This document shows, in pieces, positions 1 through 8,577 of a stretch of 64,000 nucleotides of DNA. The first letter of the stretch is position 1; each line of letters opens with the position of its first letter. The stretch is taken from the NCBI GenBank assembly GCA_964577055.1, contig CAZNWC010000008.1, positions 62,001 through 126,000 on the forward strand, written 5' to 3'. The DNA is from PNNG01 sp964577055. GTDB lineage: Bacteria; Bacteroidota; Bacteroidia; UBA7662. Under the pieces are notes generated by a model. That model saw only the letters and a list, made by a program, of their open reading frames with translations. It did not search any database and was not told the origin of the DNA. The position numbers and the translations under genes are program-made.

Positions 1-239
1 CGGCCAATGGCTTTGAAACGCTCAAACACGCGTTCATTGTGTGGCGCATCGGGTAATTCTTCGGTTAAATCTTGCCCTGCCCAGTGTTCGTAATGTTTGC
101 CATTGCGCCACAACCTGCTTTTGGTCAGGTCGTATATGACACCCTGGTGAGCCACCCAGATTTCATCGCGGTCTTGTCCGTTGCGCAAAGCGAGTTGTGA
201 GCGGGTATAGGAGGGAAGTTGGGTATTTTCTACCGACAT
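1..239 (-). CDS. cytochrome b5-like heme-binding domain protein (3' end cut off by the window)
   Basis: Reading left from an ATG at 239-237 gives 79 residues that run off the window edge. They match the small stand-alone cytochrome b5-like proteins of Bacteroidota: a YDLTKSRLW segment, then KHYEHWAGQDL where classical b5 has HPGG, and APHNERVF in the region of the second heme ligand. H49 or H52 and H67 are the candidate axial ligands. There is no signal peptide, so it is probably cytoplasmic. The family is about 75-85 residues long, so only a few residues are missing. It is divergent from the methyltransferase gene at 287. Confidence 0.8.
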   Translation of the reverse strand, partial: MSVENTQLPSYTRSQLALRNGQDRDEIWVAHQGVIYDLTKSRLWRNGKHYEHWAGQDLTEELPDAPHNERVFERFKAIG

Positions 240-261
240 AAGGAACCGGAATGGCGTATTT

Positions 262-269
262 TAGATTTG
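262..269 (+). promoter_or_regulatory. candidate -7 box TAGATTTG for the methyltransferase gene
   Basis: TAGATTTG fits the Bacteroidota vegetative -7 consensus TAnnTTTG exactly and ends 17 bases before the ATG at 287. No convincing -33 TTG lies about 19 bases upstream, so this rests on one element. Confidence 0.35.
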
Positions 270-286
270 CAAAATAAAACAATTCC

Positions 287-895
287 ATGAAAGCATTTTG
301 GGACGAGCGTTATGCCGCATCCGAATACATCTATGGCGAACAACCCAATGTGTGGTTTGCCGAAAAATTACAAGCCCTGACTCCCGGCCGATTGTTGTTG
401 CCTTGCGAAGGCGAAGGCCGGCAAGCTGTTCATGCGGCTGCCTTGGGCTGGGTAGTAGAAGCTTTCGACCAGAGCGAATTGGGGCGTGAAAAAGCCTTGG
501 CTTTGGCAGCCAAACAGGGCCAAACCATCCACTACAGCCTGGCCGATGCCTTGGAATACCGGCATGCAGAGCCCTTCGATGCCCTGGCGTTGGTGTATGC
601 CCATATGCCTGAAAACCTACGTGCAGCTTTTCACCAGCGGATGGCTGCGCAGCTTAAACCAGGCGGAACCCTGATCCTCGAAGGCTTTCATACCAGTCAG
701 TTAGGTCGCTCCTCGGGTGGACCGCGTGACATGAGCATGCTTTTTACCCCCGAAATGCTAGAGGCCGATTTTGCTGGCTTCCACATCCTGCATTTGAACG
801 TTGAAGAAGTGGTACTCAACGAAGGGGCTTACCACAACGGCGCCGCCAAGGTGGTGCGTTTGTTAGCGAGGAAGCCTCAGGAGAACACATTTTAA
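287..895 (+). CDS. class I SAM-dependent methyltransferase (TehB-like group)
   Basis: This 202-residue protein begins MKAFWDERYA and has YIYGEQPN near residue 15, both typical of small TehB-like methyltransferases. SAM-binding motif I is LLLPCEGEGRQA (about residues 36-47), where the usual DxGxGxG is replaced by PCEGEGR, a variant common in Bacteroidota homologs. A post-I acidic residue is in VEAFDQS, and LKPGGTLILEGF is the late strand-turn motif. The substrate cannot be read from sequence. hemB starts 13 bases after the stop and may be co-transcribed. Confidence 0.8.
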   Translation: MKAFWDERYAASEYIYGEQPNVWFAEKLQALTPGRLLLPCEGEGRQAVHAAALGWVVEAFDQSELGREKALALAAKQGQTIHYSLADALEYRHAEPFDALALVYAHMPENLRAAFHQRMAAQLKPGGTLILEGFHTSQLGRSSGGPRDMSMLFTPEMLEADFAGFHILHLNVEEVVLNEGAYHNGAAKVVRLLARKPQENTF

Positions 896-908
896 GCATC
901 TTTGCAAG

Positions 909-1922
909 ATGAACATCCGTCCACGACGTAACCGCAAAAGTGCAGGTGTGCGCGACTTGGTGCGCGAAACCACCCTCTCAACCAACGACCTGCTTTTCCC
1001 GCTTTTTTTGCTCGAAGACCGCAAAGCACGTGTGCCCGTAGCTTCCATGCCGGGCATCGACCGTTTGGGCATGGACTTGCTTTTGCCCGAAATAGAAAGT
1101 TGTCTGAAGCTTGGCATCAAGGCATTTGATGTGTTTCCGGTGGTGCCCGAGTCATACAAAGACAAAATGGCCACCTACAGTTATGCCGACGAAAATTTCT
1201 ACAACAAGGCACTTGCCGAAATCAAGCAGCATTTCCCCGAGGCAGTCATCATGACCGATGTGGCCATGGATCCTTACAGTTCCGACGGCCACGACGGCAT
1301 TGTTGAGAACGGCAGGATCCTCAACGACGAAACCCTCGAAGTGCTGGGCAAGATGGCCTTGGCCCAGGCACAAGCCGGCGCTGATATTATCGGCCCAAGC
1401 GATATGATGGACGGCAGGGTAGGGTACATTCGCACCGTGCTCGACGACCATGGCTTTACCGATGTAAGCATCATGAGCTACACTGCCAAGTATGCCAGCG
1501 GCTTTTACGGTCCTTTCCGTGATGCATTAGACTCTGCTCCAAAGTTTGGCGATAAAAAAACCTACCAAATGGACCCAGCCAACCGGCTCGAAGCCTTGCG
1601 CGAAGCCCTGCTCGATACTGAAGAAGGCGCCGATTTTCTGATGGTTAAGCCTGCCCTGGCATATTTAGATGTGATTCGATTGCTCAAAGACAACAGCGAT
1701 TTGCCCATTGCCGCCTACAACGTCAGTGGCGAATATGCCATGATCAAGGCAGCAGCCATGCAAGGTTGGCTCGATTATGACCGGGTGATGATGGAAAGCC
1801 TGCTCAGCATCAAACGCGCCGGTGCCGACATTATCTTGACCTATTTCGCCAAAGACGCAGCCCAAATTCTCAAAAACGCCGGATATGCAACAGCCCATCC
1901 TCTTGCCTGTGGAAGGCAATAG
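909..1922 (+). CDS. hemB: delta-aminolevulinic acid dehydratase (porphobilinogen synthase)
   Basis: HemB condenses two 5-aminolevulinate molecules to porphobilinogen, an early tetrapyrrole step. The 337-residue protein has both catalytic lysines: K194 in YTAKYASGFYGPF and K247 in MVKPALAYLD, the Schiff-base lysine. At residues 117-129 the metal site reads D-V-A-M-D-P-Y-S-S-D-G-H-D, the aspartate-rich version found in plant-type, Mg-dependent enzymes rather than the cysteine-rich zinc site. The C terminus runs about ten residues past a normal end and overlaps the next gene by 38 bases in another frame, which implies coupled translation. Confidence 0.95.
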   Translation: MNIRPRRNRKSAGVRDLVRETTLSTNDLLFPLFLLEDRKARVPVASMPGIDRLGMDLLLPEIESCLKLGIKAFDVFPVVPESYKDKMATYSYADENFYNKALAEIKQHFPEAVIMTDVAMDPYSSDGHDGIVENGRILNDETLEVLGKMALAQAQAGADIIGPSDMMDGRVGYIRTVLDDHGFTDVSIMSYTAKYASGFYGPFRDALDSAPKFGDKKTYQMDPANRLEALREALLDTEEGADFLMVKPALAYLDVIRLLKDNSDLPIAAYNVSGEYAMIKAAAMQGWLDYDRVMMESLLSIKRAGADIILTYFAKDAAQILKNAGYATAHPLACGRQ

Positions 1923-2403
1923 CCCCCAATTTGGTGAAAATTGTTTCCTGGCGCCCAACTGCACCGTGGTGGGCGATGTGGTAATGGGCGATGAGTGTAC
2001 TGTATGGTTCAATGCCGTGGTACGCGGCGATGTAAACAGCATCCGCGTGGGCAAGCGCACCAACATCCAAGATGGGGCGGTGATCCATTGTACCTACCAA
2101 AAAGCAGCAACCACCATAGGCGATGAGGTGAGCATTGGCCACAATGCCATTGTACATGGCTGTACTATCCACAACAACGTGCTCATAGGCATGGGGGCGA
2201 TTGTGATGGATGATGCCGTGGTAGAAGACAACTGCATTATTGCTGCGGGGGCAATTGTGCTAGAGCGTACCCGCTGCGAATCGGGTTGGATATATGCCGG
2301 CATTCCGGCCAAAAAAGTGAAACAAGTAAGCGCCGAACAGATCGCTGGTATGAAACGCACGGCGGGCAACTATGTGATGTATGCGGGCTGGTTCAAGCCT
2401 TGA
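1885..2403 (+). CDS. gamma-carbonic anhydrase family protein (left-handed beta-helix)
   Basis: This 172-residue hexapeptide-repeat protein resembles YrdA/PaaY. Repeats run from about residue 20 to 130. VVRGD at 45-49 carries the conserved Arg and Asp, and the three metal-binding histidines are at H68 (VIH), H86 (IGH) and H91 (VHG). The C-terminal helix ends in GNYVMYAGWFK. The family forms trimers with metal sites at subunit interfaces; many members are named gamma-CA without proven activity. The ATG lies inside the end of hemB, so expression is tied to it. The family call is firm, the catalytic role is not. Confidence 0.9.
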   Translation: MQQPILLPVEGNSPQFGENCFLAPNCTVVGDVVMGDECTVWFNAVVRGDVNSIRVGKRTNIQDGAVIHCTYQKAATTIGDEVSIGHNAIVHGCTIHNNVLIGMGAIVMDDAVVEDNCIIAAGAIVLERTRCESGWIYAGIPAKKVKQVSAEQIAGMKRTAGNYVMYAGWFKP

Positions 2404-2473
2404 TTTTTATAACATTTTAATGACATATAAAAGCAGTGATGTGTTAACTTGCAACATCGCTTGAATCCTTGTT

Positions 2474-4603
2474 ATGAAATTACTTCTTCGCTTCATCTTC
2501 GGTATTTTTCTATCTGCCGCCTTTTCTGCGGAAGCTACCCACATTGCGGGTGGCCAAATCACCTATAAGTGTTTAGAACATGGCAATTTCGAATTTACCG
2601 TTAGCATCATTCGCGATTGTGGTGGCAATACAGCAGGTTTTGGTAATACCTCCATTACACTCAATGGCCCACATGGAACCACGAGTTTGCCATTGGTTGC
2701 TTCATTTGATTTTGGTCCAAGATGCGCCAGTGCTACCAGCATGACATGCAACCCACCCAGCACGGGTTTGGGTTCGGCTGGAGCGCAATCGAAATTCATT
2801 TTCAAGGGTATTGTTAATTTGGCAGCTCTTTCACCTGCACCAGTGAGTGTAGGTTATACTTTTTGGGTGACCTTGCCCTGTTGCAGATCCAATGTGATTT
2901 CTAATTCTTTGGCAGTAAGCGGTTCCCAAAGCTTGGTTGTCAGGATGTATCGATTCACCGACCCCCTAACTGGCAATGCCTTGAGTCCTGCGCAGCTTTG
3001 TGACGCCTCACCCGATTTTTTGCAAGACCAGGCAATGGTCTTTTTAAACAATCCGCAAGATACCATTCGTTTGCAACACAGTGGATTTGATCGCAATCTT
3101 GAAGATTCGTTGGTTTACAGGGTCATTGCACCTCTCAATGACCAGCGTATACCTTATGCTTTTACTTCTCCCTATTCACTTAGTAATCCCATCCCGGGCT
3201 TACTTGGCCCCAATGTAGTGGGAGCGGGCAACTTCCCCATTAACCCCGCAAATGGTGAAGTGGTTTTTATGCCAAGTGTTTTGGGTAGTTTTGTGATGCC
3301 AGTACAAATCCTTGCCTTTCGCAGGGGGCAATTGATCGCTGAAGTTACACGTGACCAAATCATCCGGGTCGTTCCTTATAGCACAGGTACGCCACCCACC
3401 ATCCCTGGAAGCAATGTGGCCTTTATGCAACGTGCACCGCAAATTTTACCTCCGGCATCGCTGGTTTCGGGACAAAATGGATTTGTTTGGGATTTTTATG
3501 CAGGCGATACCGTTCGTTTATTTCTGCGCGCCAACGACTATTTTCCTTCGCTTAGCGGGGATCCTTCGGTGCCTTCTACCTGGGTCCCCGTACTCAATCC
3601 GCTTCGTTTGGCACTCAATGGCCCCATGATCAGTACAGACCATGTTGCAGCAACCGGATGTGCTTTGCCGAATTGCGCTTCTATGAGAGGTCTTTTAGAC
3701 CCTTTGCCGCCGACACCTATTGCTCAACTGCCTGTGAATTTGCAACAAGGAAACGGTCTTTTGGTGGGCCAAGGATATGGTGGTGTTGTTGAAACAGGTG
3801 CACAGTTTCATTGGGCCACCTCTTGTGCGTTGATGCCCGCTATTGGAGGTATCGTACCTTTCCAATTCCGAGTTATCGCTATGGATTCGGCCTGTTTGTT
3901 GGAGGGAAGAAACGATGCAACTGTAACAGTGCGCTTGCATGATTTGCCTTTGACTACTGCTCCTCTTTTGACAAGACTCTCCTTTGATACCGTTCACTTG
4001 GAGTATACCCTGCATTTTAGACCTAACATCGATACTGTTTCAATCGATCCATTCGATCGCGACAATTTCCCCCAGCTTTCACCCGCAGCTTTAAAGGCAC
4101 GCTCGGTGGGTCGTCGATTGGCGTCTTTTGGTTCATATAGGATTTATAGAAGCAACCAAGCCCAAGGTCCTTGGCAGTGGATAGGTGAGACGACACGGCC
4201 ATTCGATTCTACTTTTACAGATAGTAGTGTGTTTGCTGTTGGACATACTGTTTTCTATCAAATAAGATCGATTTCAGGATGTGCTGCCCAAGAGGTTTCC
4301 GGCAATACCTTGTCAGCAACATTTAGTTTTACCTCTGTGCCTCAGTTGGTCGGTCGCATTTCCATCCAACTGGTGCCAAATCCCGGTCGCGATTGGTATC
4401 GTTTGCAAGGGCTTGAGGGTGCATTTTTACCTAAGGTTTGGCAACTCAGAGACATGCAGGGGCGCGTAGTAAAGCAGATTATGGTGCCCGCATCGAGTGC
4501 AACATTTGCATTCGATATGAGCGATTTGCCAGCAGGCGTATACCTATTGCAATCAGCGGAAGTTGGAACCCATTTCCGATTGATGCATCAGCCAGGACAG
4601 TAA
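2474..4603 (+). CDS. large secreted protein with type A T9SS sorting domain
   Basis: This 709-residue protein has a signal peptide (MKLLLRFIFGIFL...AEA) followed by ATHIAGGQITYKC, an N-terminal signature shared with the next large gene. The module up to about residue 520 contains paired Cys motifs (LPCCRS, NCASMRG), then a fibronectin-III-like region (SYRIYRSNQAQGPW) and a C-terminal sorting domain from about 625, with VPNPGRDWYRL, DMQGRVVK and LPAGVYLLQ. That domain should direct export through the outer membrane by T9SS. It matches the product of the gene at 4857 along most of its length, except that the other protein continues further and ends in a different sorting domain. Function is unknown; adhesin or matrix roles are common for such proteins. 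Confidence 0.85.
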   Translation: MKLLLRFIFGIFLSAAFSAEATHIAGGQITYKCLEHGNFEFTVSIIRDCGGNTAGFGNTSITLNGPHGTTSLPLVASFDFGPRCASATSMTCNPPSTGLGSAGAQSKFIFKGIVNLAALSPAPVSVGYTFWVTLPCCRSNVISNSLAVSGSQSLVVRMYRFTDPLTGNALSPAQLCDASPDFLQDQAMVFLNNPQDTIRLQHSGFDRNLEDSLVYRVIAPLNDQRIPYAFTSPYSLSNPIPGLLGPNVVGAGNFPINPANGEVVFMPSVLGSFVMPVQILAFRRGQLIAEVTRDQIIRVVPYSTGTPPTIPGSNVAFMQRAPQILPPASLVSGQNGFVWDFYAGDTVRLFLRANDYFPSLSGDPSVPSTWVPVLNPLRLALNGPMISTDHVAATGCALPNCASMRGLLDPLPPTPIAQLPVNLQQGNGLLVGQGYGGVVETGAQFHWATSCALMPAIGGIVPFQFRVIAMDSACLLEGRNDATVTVRLHDLPLTTAPLLTRLSFDTVHLEYTLHFRPNIDTVSIDPFDRDNFPQLSPAALKARSVGRRLASFGSYRIYRSNQAQGPWQWIGETTRPFDSTFTDSSVFAVGHTVFYQIRSISGCAAQEVSGNTLSATFSFTSVPQLVGRISIQLVPNPGRDWYRLQGLEGAFLPKVWQLRDMQGRVVKQIMVPASSATFAFDMSDLPAGVYLLQSAEVGTHFRLMHQPGQ

Positions 4604-4656
4604 GCCACATTTCGCAATTTTAGCTTTGAGAAACTCGCGCAAAAGGCTAATTTAGA

Positions 4657-4707
4657 GTTTGGTATGTGCTGTCCTCATATGAAGAGAGCAGCAACAAGGT
4701 ACCAAAC
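4657..4707. other. imperfect stem-loop between the two large T9SS cargo genes
   Basis: GTTTGGTA (4657-4664) is the exact reverse complement of TACCAAAC (4700-4707), and an inner GCTG/CAGC pair (4668-4671, 4689-4692) could continue the stem. No T-run follows, so it is a poor intrinsic terminator. It lies just before the truncated family copy and could be a leader structure or chance. Confidence 0.3.
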
Positions 4708-4715
4708 CGTATGTT

Positions 4716-4856
4716 ATGCTTAAAAAATTACGTGGTTTAACAGCTTTTTTGCTTGTTCTGCTTATTGCTCGAAGTAAAAGTGCTTCACACATTTTAGGGG
4801 GTGAAATCTCCTATTGGTTTAATGGGTTTTTAATTCGGCGCCTCTTATCTTGCCCT
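4716..4856 (+). pseudogene. truncated duplicate of the N terminus of the adjacent secreted-protein family
   Basis: The frame opens at ATG 4716 and encodes a full signal peptide (MLKKLRGLTAFLLVLLIA) followed by SASHILGGEISYW. This repeats the start of the mature protein at 4857, which has its own signal peptide and then ATHILGGEISYRC. After SYW the similarity stops, and about 13 unrelated residues (NGFLIRRLLSCP) lead in frame, without a stop, into the second start at 4857. The best reading is a leftover of a third family member that was deleted except for its first ~35 codons. Alternatively, translation really starts at 4716 and gives a protein with two consecutive signal peptides, which I think unlikely. 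Confidence 0.6.
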
Positions 4857-7800
4857 ATGGTTTTACCGAAGATAAGTTGGACAAAGTGGCTGTTTGTTTC
4901 TTTGTTGTTTTTTACTTTTCAAACCAAGGCAACGCATATTCTCGGTGGTGAGATTTCGTACCGGTGTTTGAATGCCAGCGGATTGTATGAATTTACCGTA
5001 ACGGTTTTCAGGGATTGTGGGCCTACACCCGGAGGTTTTCCCTCTGCTGGGTTTGGCAACACCAACATCAACCTGATGGGCCCCCATGGCACAGCCAATT
5101 TGCCTTTATTGCTTTCTGCGGATGTTTCTCCGCGTTGTGCCACAGGCTTGGCTTTTAGTTGCAATCCACCTTCTACAGGTGCTGGCGTTCAAGGGTCAAT
5201 TTCGAAGTTTGTGTTTCGTGGTAATGTAAACTTGGGTGCAGTAGCAGCACCTCCTGTGGGTATTGGCCATACCTTTTGGGTTACTTTGCCCTGTTGCAGG
5301 CCCGAAATCAACAATTCTTTGGCTTCAAATGGTTCGCAGTCATTGCAGGTGAAGATGTATCGGTATACCGATCCTCTTACTGGCAATGCTTTAACGCCGG
5401 CACAGATGTGTGACAACTCGCCTACCTTTATTTCGGATCCGACAGCTTTGGCGATCTTAAATCCGAATGATACCATTTTCTTCCAGAATTTTGCCCTTGA
5501 TCCTGACATTCAGGACTCAACCGTTTTTGGTATTGGTGCCCCATTGAATGACACGCGCGTTCCCTACGCTTACACTTTCCCGTACGCTTTGAACAATCCA
5601 TTGCCAGGTATCTTGGGCCCGCCTACCATCACGGCTGCCAATACCCCCATCAATCCTACTTCGGGCGAGATTGTTTTTCGCCCAACAGTTACGGGTACTT
5701 TTGTGACGGTGATTAAGGTTTCTTCTTACCGTTGTGGGCAATTGATTTCTGAAGTATTCCGTGATTTTAACGTAAAGATTATTCCCAATCCCGGTGGTGC
5801 GCCACCACCTTTTAATCCAAACCCTGCATCACCGAACCATGCCTTCAGCCAACGTGCGCCTATTATCCAGCCGTACTTTTTAGATGCTACGGGTCTTGGT
5901 TTGTACAACATCACCTACTATGCGGGCGATACGGTTGACATTCCGGTATCGGCTACGGACTATTTTCCTACTCTTTCGGGCAATCCTGCCGATCCGACTA
6001 CCTGGGTGCCGGTATTGAACACCTTCAGGGTGGTATTTAACGGTTCAGTGCTGAGCACGACCAACAACCCTGCGAGTGGTTGTCCGTTCCCGCCCTGCGC
6101 CACCTTGCGGGGGGTGTTGGATCCGGGTTTACCTGCTCCTCCTGTGAACGTGCCTACGGTACTGACGGGAGGCAACGGTCAAGCCATCGGCCAGGGTTAT
6201 ACGGCGGTAGCCGAAGGGGGTGGTCGTTTGATTTGGCGGCCTGATTGCGCGAACCTTCCGAGCAATGCCACCACAGCCTGCGGAACATCGGTATCGAGCT
6301 ATCAGGTGGCGGTTACTGCCATTGACCAGAACTGTCCGGTAGAAGGGCGCGACTCACGGGTGTATACCTTCACTATTCGCGACTTGCCTGAGTTGAAGGC
6401 TCCCCGCTTTTATGGTGTGTCGGCTGTTGGTGCAAACAATACGGTTCGGATATACATGGAGCCGGAGCTCGATACCTTGCTGATAGACCCGATCGACAGC
6501 TTCAACTACCAGAACCAAACCACCGCCTTTAAGCTGTTCAAGTCGGTAGACCGCCGTCGCCGCTCGTTTGAGTATTACCACGTATACCGGTCAACCTCAC
6601 CCACGGGGCCGTTTACCCAGGTGGCTACCATCAACCAATTGTACACCTATGAGTGGAACGATACGGGTTTGGACCTGGTGAACAACGATTATTATTACTA
6701 TTTAACTACGGTATCTACCTGCGCATCGATAGAGTCGGCACCATCGGATACGATGAAGGTGATTCGCCTGCGCCTTAACAACAACGTAGCTGCGGGTTTG
6801 GCAGAACTAACATGGGATTCGATTGGAAGTCCGCGTTTCGACTACCTGGCAAACCACACTGGTCGTTATGTGATAGAACGCGAGGTGCACAATGTGAGTC
6901 CCGGCGTATGGGAGCGAATAGATTCTGTTTCAGACATTTACCAGTACAGCCATCCGGTGGTGGTGTGCGACGATTCGGTGAACTACCGGGTAGCCTTGAT
7001 CGATACCAACGGCACGCCTTATTACTCACAGGTCGACGGGGATGATTTCAGGGACAATTTCCCGCCCGACAGTGTGATCATTCACCATGTGTCGGTGGAT
7101 AGCATCACAGGATTGCCCTTGCTGAGCTGGTTGCCTGGTCCAAGTCCGGATGTAATTGCCTATGTGATTTACCGGATGGACTTAACGGTGAACCCACCGG
7201 TAGCCATTCCGATTGACACGATTTACGGTTTCAACAACACCTATTGGTGGGATACCACGAGCATGCAAAATCCTTTCGACAGTTCGTTACACTACGGCAT
7301 TGCGGGCTTGGATTCATGCGGCAATTTGGGCTTGATATCACGCACCCACAGCAGCATGCGCCTGGCGGGTGGCTTGGACCAGTGTATATCCTCGATTGTA
7401 TTTGGCTGGAACGCCTACCGGGGCTGGGACCAGGTAGCGAACTACGAGATTTACCGTTCGGCCTCGGGTGGTCCATGGTCGCTGCTATCCACCATTGCGG
7501 GTGGTCAGCCACAGTACCAATACATCGACAATGACAATCTGATTACCGATTCGCTGTATTGCTACGTGATTCGTGCTACCCGACCGGGTGATGACACCAC
7601 GGCCTTGTCGAACCCGATATGCGTAACGGCCCGTGTGATCCGCGAGCCGGAGTACACCTACATACGCAGGGTGACGGTAGACAGCACTTCAGGCTTGATC
7701 CATGTGCGTTTTGCCATCGATACGGCGGCAGATGCGGGTCGGTTTGAGTTGTACCGCTCAACGGCCTCGAGCGACTTTAGGTTGGTAGATGCTTTTGGTC

Positions 7801-8528
7801 CGGTGAACATGAACCTAAACGGCGGCTTTTTGGAGTATGAGTTCATTGACCAGGAAGCCGAGCCACACAAGGAGGTGTATTTCTACCGGGTATATGCCTA
7901 CGATTTGTGCGATCAGCTGTTCGATACGTCGAATACCTCCAACAACATCTACTTGCAGGCCACGGCAGAGATTGACTTCTTCAACAACCTGCGTTGGAAC
8001 AGCTATGCCGACTGGTTGGGTGGAGTAGATGGATATGACATACTGCGATTTATTCCGGAGGAAGACTTGACCTATGTACCCTTGAACCGTTTGGGGGCGA
8101 ACAGTGTGGTGTATGCCGACGATATCAAGAACTTCACCGACAACGATGGCTTGTACCGCTATTTGGTACAGGCGGTAGAAGGTGCGGGCAATCCGGCGGG
8201 CTTCAGCGATACTTCGTTGTCGAATGTGGTGGAGGTAATCCAGCAGCCGCGGGTGTTCATGCCAACGGCCTACATGCCCTTGGGAGTAAACCGCTTGTTG
8301 TTCCCCAAAGGGGTATTTATAGAGGAGCGGGCGGGTTATTCGTTTGAGATATACAACCGTTGGGGCGAATTGGTATTTGCTACGAACGACTTCACGAAAG
8401 CTTGGGATGGTCGCGCGGCAGGTTCGGGTGAGTATGTAGACCCTGGGGTGTATGTGTTTGTGATGAACTTCATCGGCAAAAACGGCAAGGCCTACAAACA
8501 AAATGGCACCTTTACCGTGATACGGTAA
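4857..8528 (+). CDS. giant secreted protein with type B T9SS (gliding-motility-associated) C-terminal domain
   Basis: From ATG 4857 the protein has 1223 residues; an in-frame ATG at 4716 would add a second, upstream signal peptide. It starts MVLPKISWTKWLF with a signal peptide ending before THILGGEISYRC. The first ~550 residues are paralogous to the gene at 2474, including LPCCRPEINNSLA and ATDYFPTLSGNP. Several fibronectin-III-like repeats follow (YYHVYRSTSPTGPF, NYEIYRSASGGPW, RFELYRSTASSDF). The C-terminal ~90 residues (FMPTAYMPLG, YSFEIYNRWGELVF, AWDGRAAGSGEYVDPGVYVF) are the CHU_C/type B sorting domain seen in SprB-like adhesins. It is probably surface-exposed or released. A strong terminator follows the stop. 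Confidence 0.85.
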   Translation: MVLPKISWTKWLFVSLLFFTFQTKATHILGGEISYRCLNASGLYEFTVTVFRDCGPTPGGFPSAGFGNTNINLMGPHGTANLPLLLSADVSPRCATGLAFSCNPPSTGAGVQGSISKFVFRGNVNLGAVAAPPVGIGHTFWVTLPCCRPEINNSLASNGSQSLQVKMYRYTDPLTGNALTPAQMCDNSPTFISDPTALAILNPNDTIFFQNFALDPDIQDSTVFGIGAPLNDTRVPYAYTFPYALNNPLPGILGPPTITAANTPINPTSGEIVFRPTVTGTFVTVIKVSSYRCGQLISEVFRDFNVKIIPNPGGAPPPFNPNPASPNHAFSQRAPIIQPYFLDATGLGLYNITYYAGDTVDIPVSATDYFPTLSGNPADPTTWVPVLNTFRVVFNGSVLSTTNNPASGCPFPPCATLRGVLDPGLPAPPVNVPTVLTGGNGQAIGQGYTAVAEGGGRLIWRPDCANLPSNATTACGTSVSSYQVAVTAIDQNCPVEGRDSRVYTFTIRDLPELKAPRFYGVSAVGANNTVRIYMEPELDTLLIDPIDSFNYQNQTTAFKLFKSVDRRRRSFEYYHVYRSTSPTGPFTQVATINQLYTYEWNDTGLDLVNNDYYYYLTTVSTCASIESAPSDTMKVIRLRLNNNVAAGLAELTWDSIGSPRFDYLANHTGRYVIEREVHNVSPGVWERIDSVSDIYQYSHPVVVCDDSVNYRVALIDTNGTPYYSQVDGDDFRDNFPPDSVIIHHVSVDSITGLPLLSWLPGPSPDVIAYVIYRMDLTVNPPVAIPIDTIYGFNNTYWWDTTSMQNPFDSSLHYGIAGLDSCGNLGLISRTHSSMRLAGGLDQCISSIVFGWNAYRGWDQVANYEIYRSASGGPWSLLSTIAGGQPQYQYIDNDNLITDSLYCYVIRATRPGDDTTALSNPICVTARVIREPEYTYIRRVTVDSTSGLIHVRFAIDTAADAGRFELYRSTASSDFRLVDAFGPVNMNLNGGFLEYEFIDQEAEPHKEVYFYRVYAYDLCDQLFDTSNTSNNIYLQATAEIDFFNNLRWNSYADWLGGVDGYDILRFIPEEDLTYVPLNRLGANSVVYADDIKNFTDNDGLYRYLVQAVEGAGNPAGFSDTSLSNVVEVIQQPRVFMPTAYMPLGVNRLLFPKGVFIEERAGYSFEIYNRWGELVFATNDFTKAWDGRAAGSGEYVDPGVYVFVMNFIGKNGKAYKQNGTFTVIR

Positions 8529-8549
8529 GTGATGATAGCAATTGATTTG

Positions 8550-8577
8550 AGGCCCGGTTTTCCGGGCCTTATTTTTT
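8550..8577 (+). terminator. intrinsic terminator after the giant T9SS gene
   Basis: AGGCCCGG (8550-8557), loop TTTT and CCGGGCCT (8562-8569) form a perfect 8-bp GC-rich stem followed by TATTTTTTG. It separates convergent genes. On the other strand the T-run is weaker, and the stem overlaps the stop of the DUF3109 gene by one base. Confidence 0.9.

Noticed and set aside
7815..8501. 228-codon open frame on the minus strand inside the giant T9SS gene
   Set aside because: It is antisense to a clear coding sequence, has no recognisable domain and reflects codon bias.
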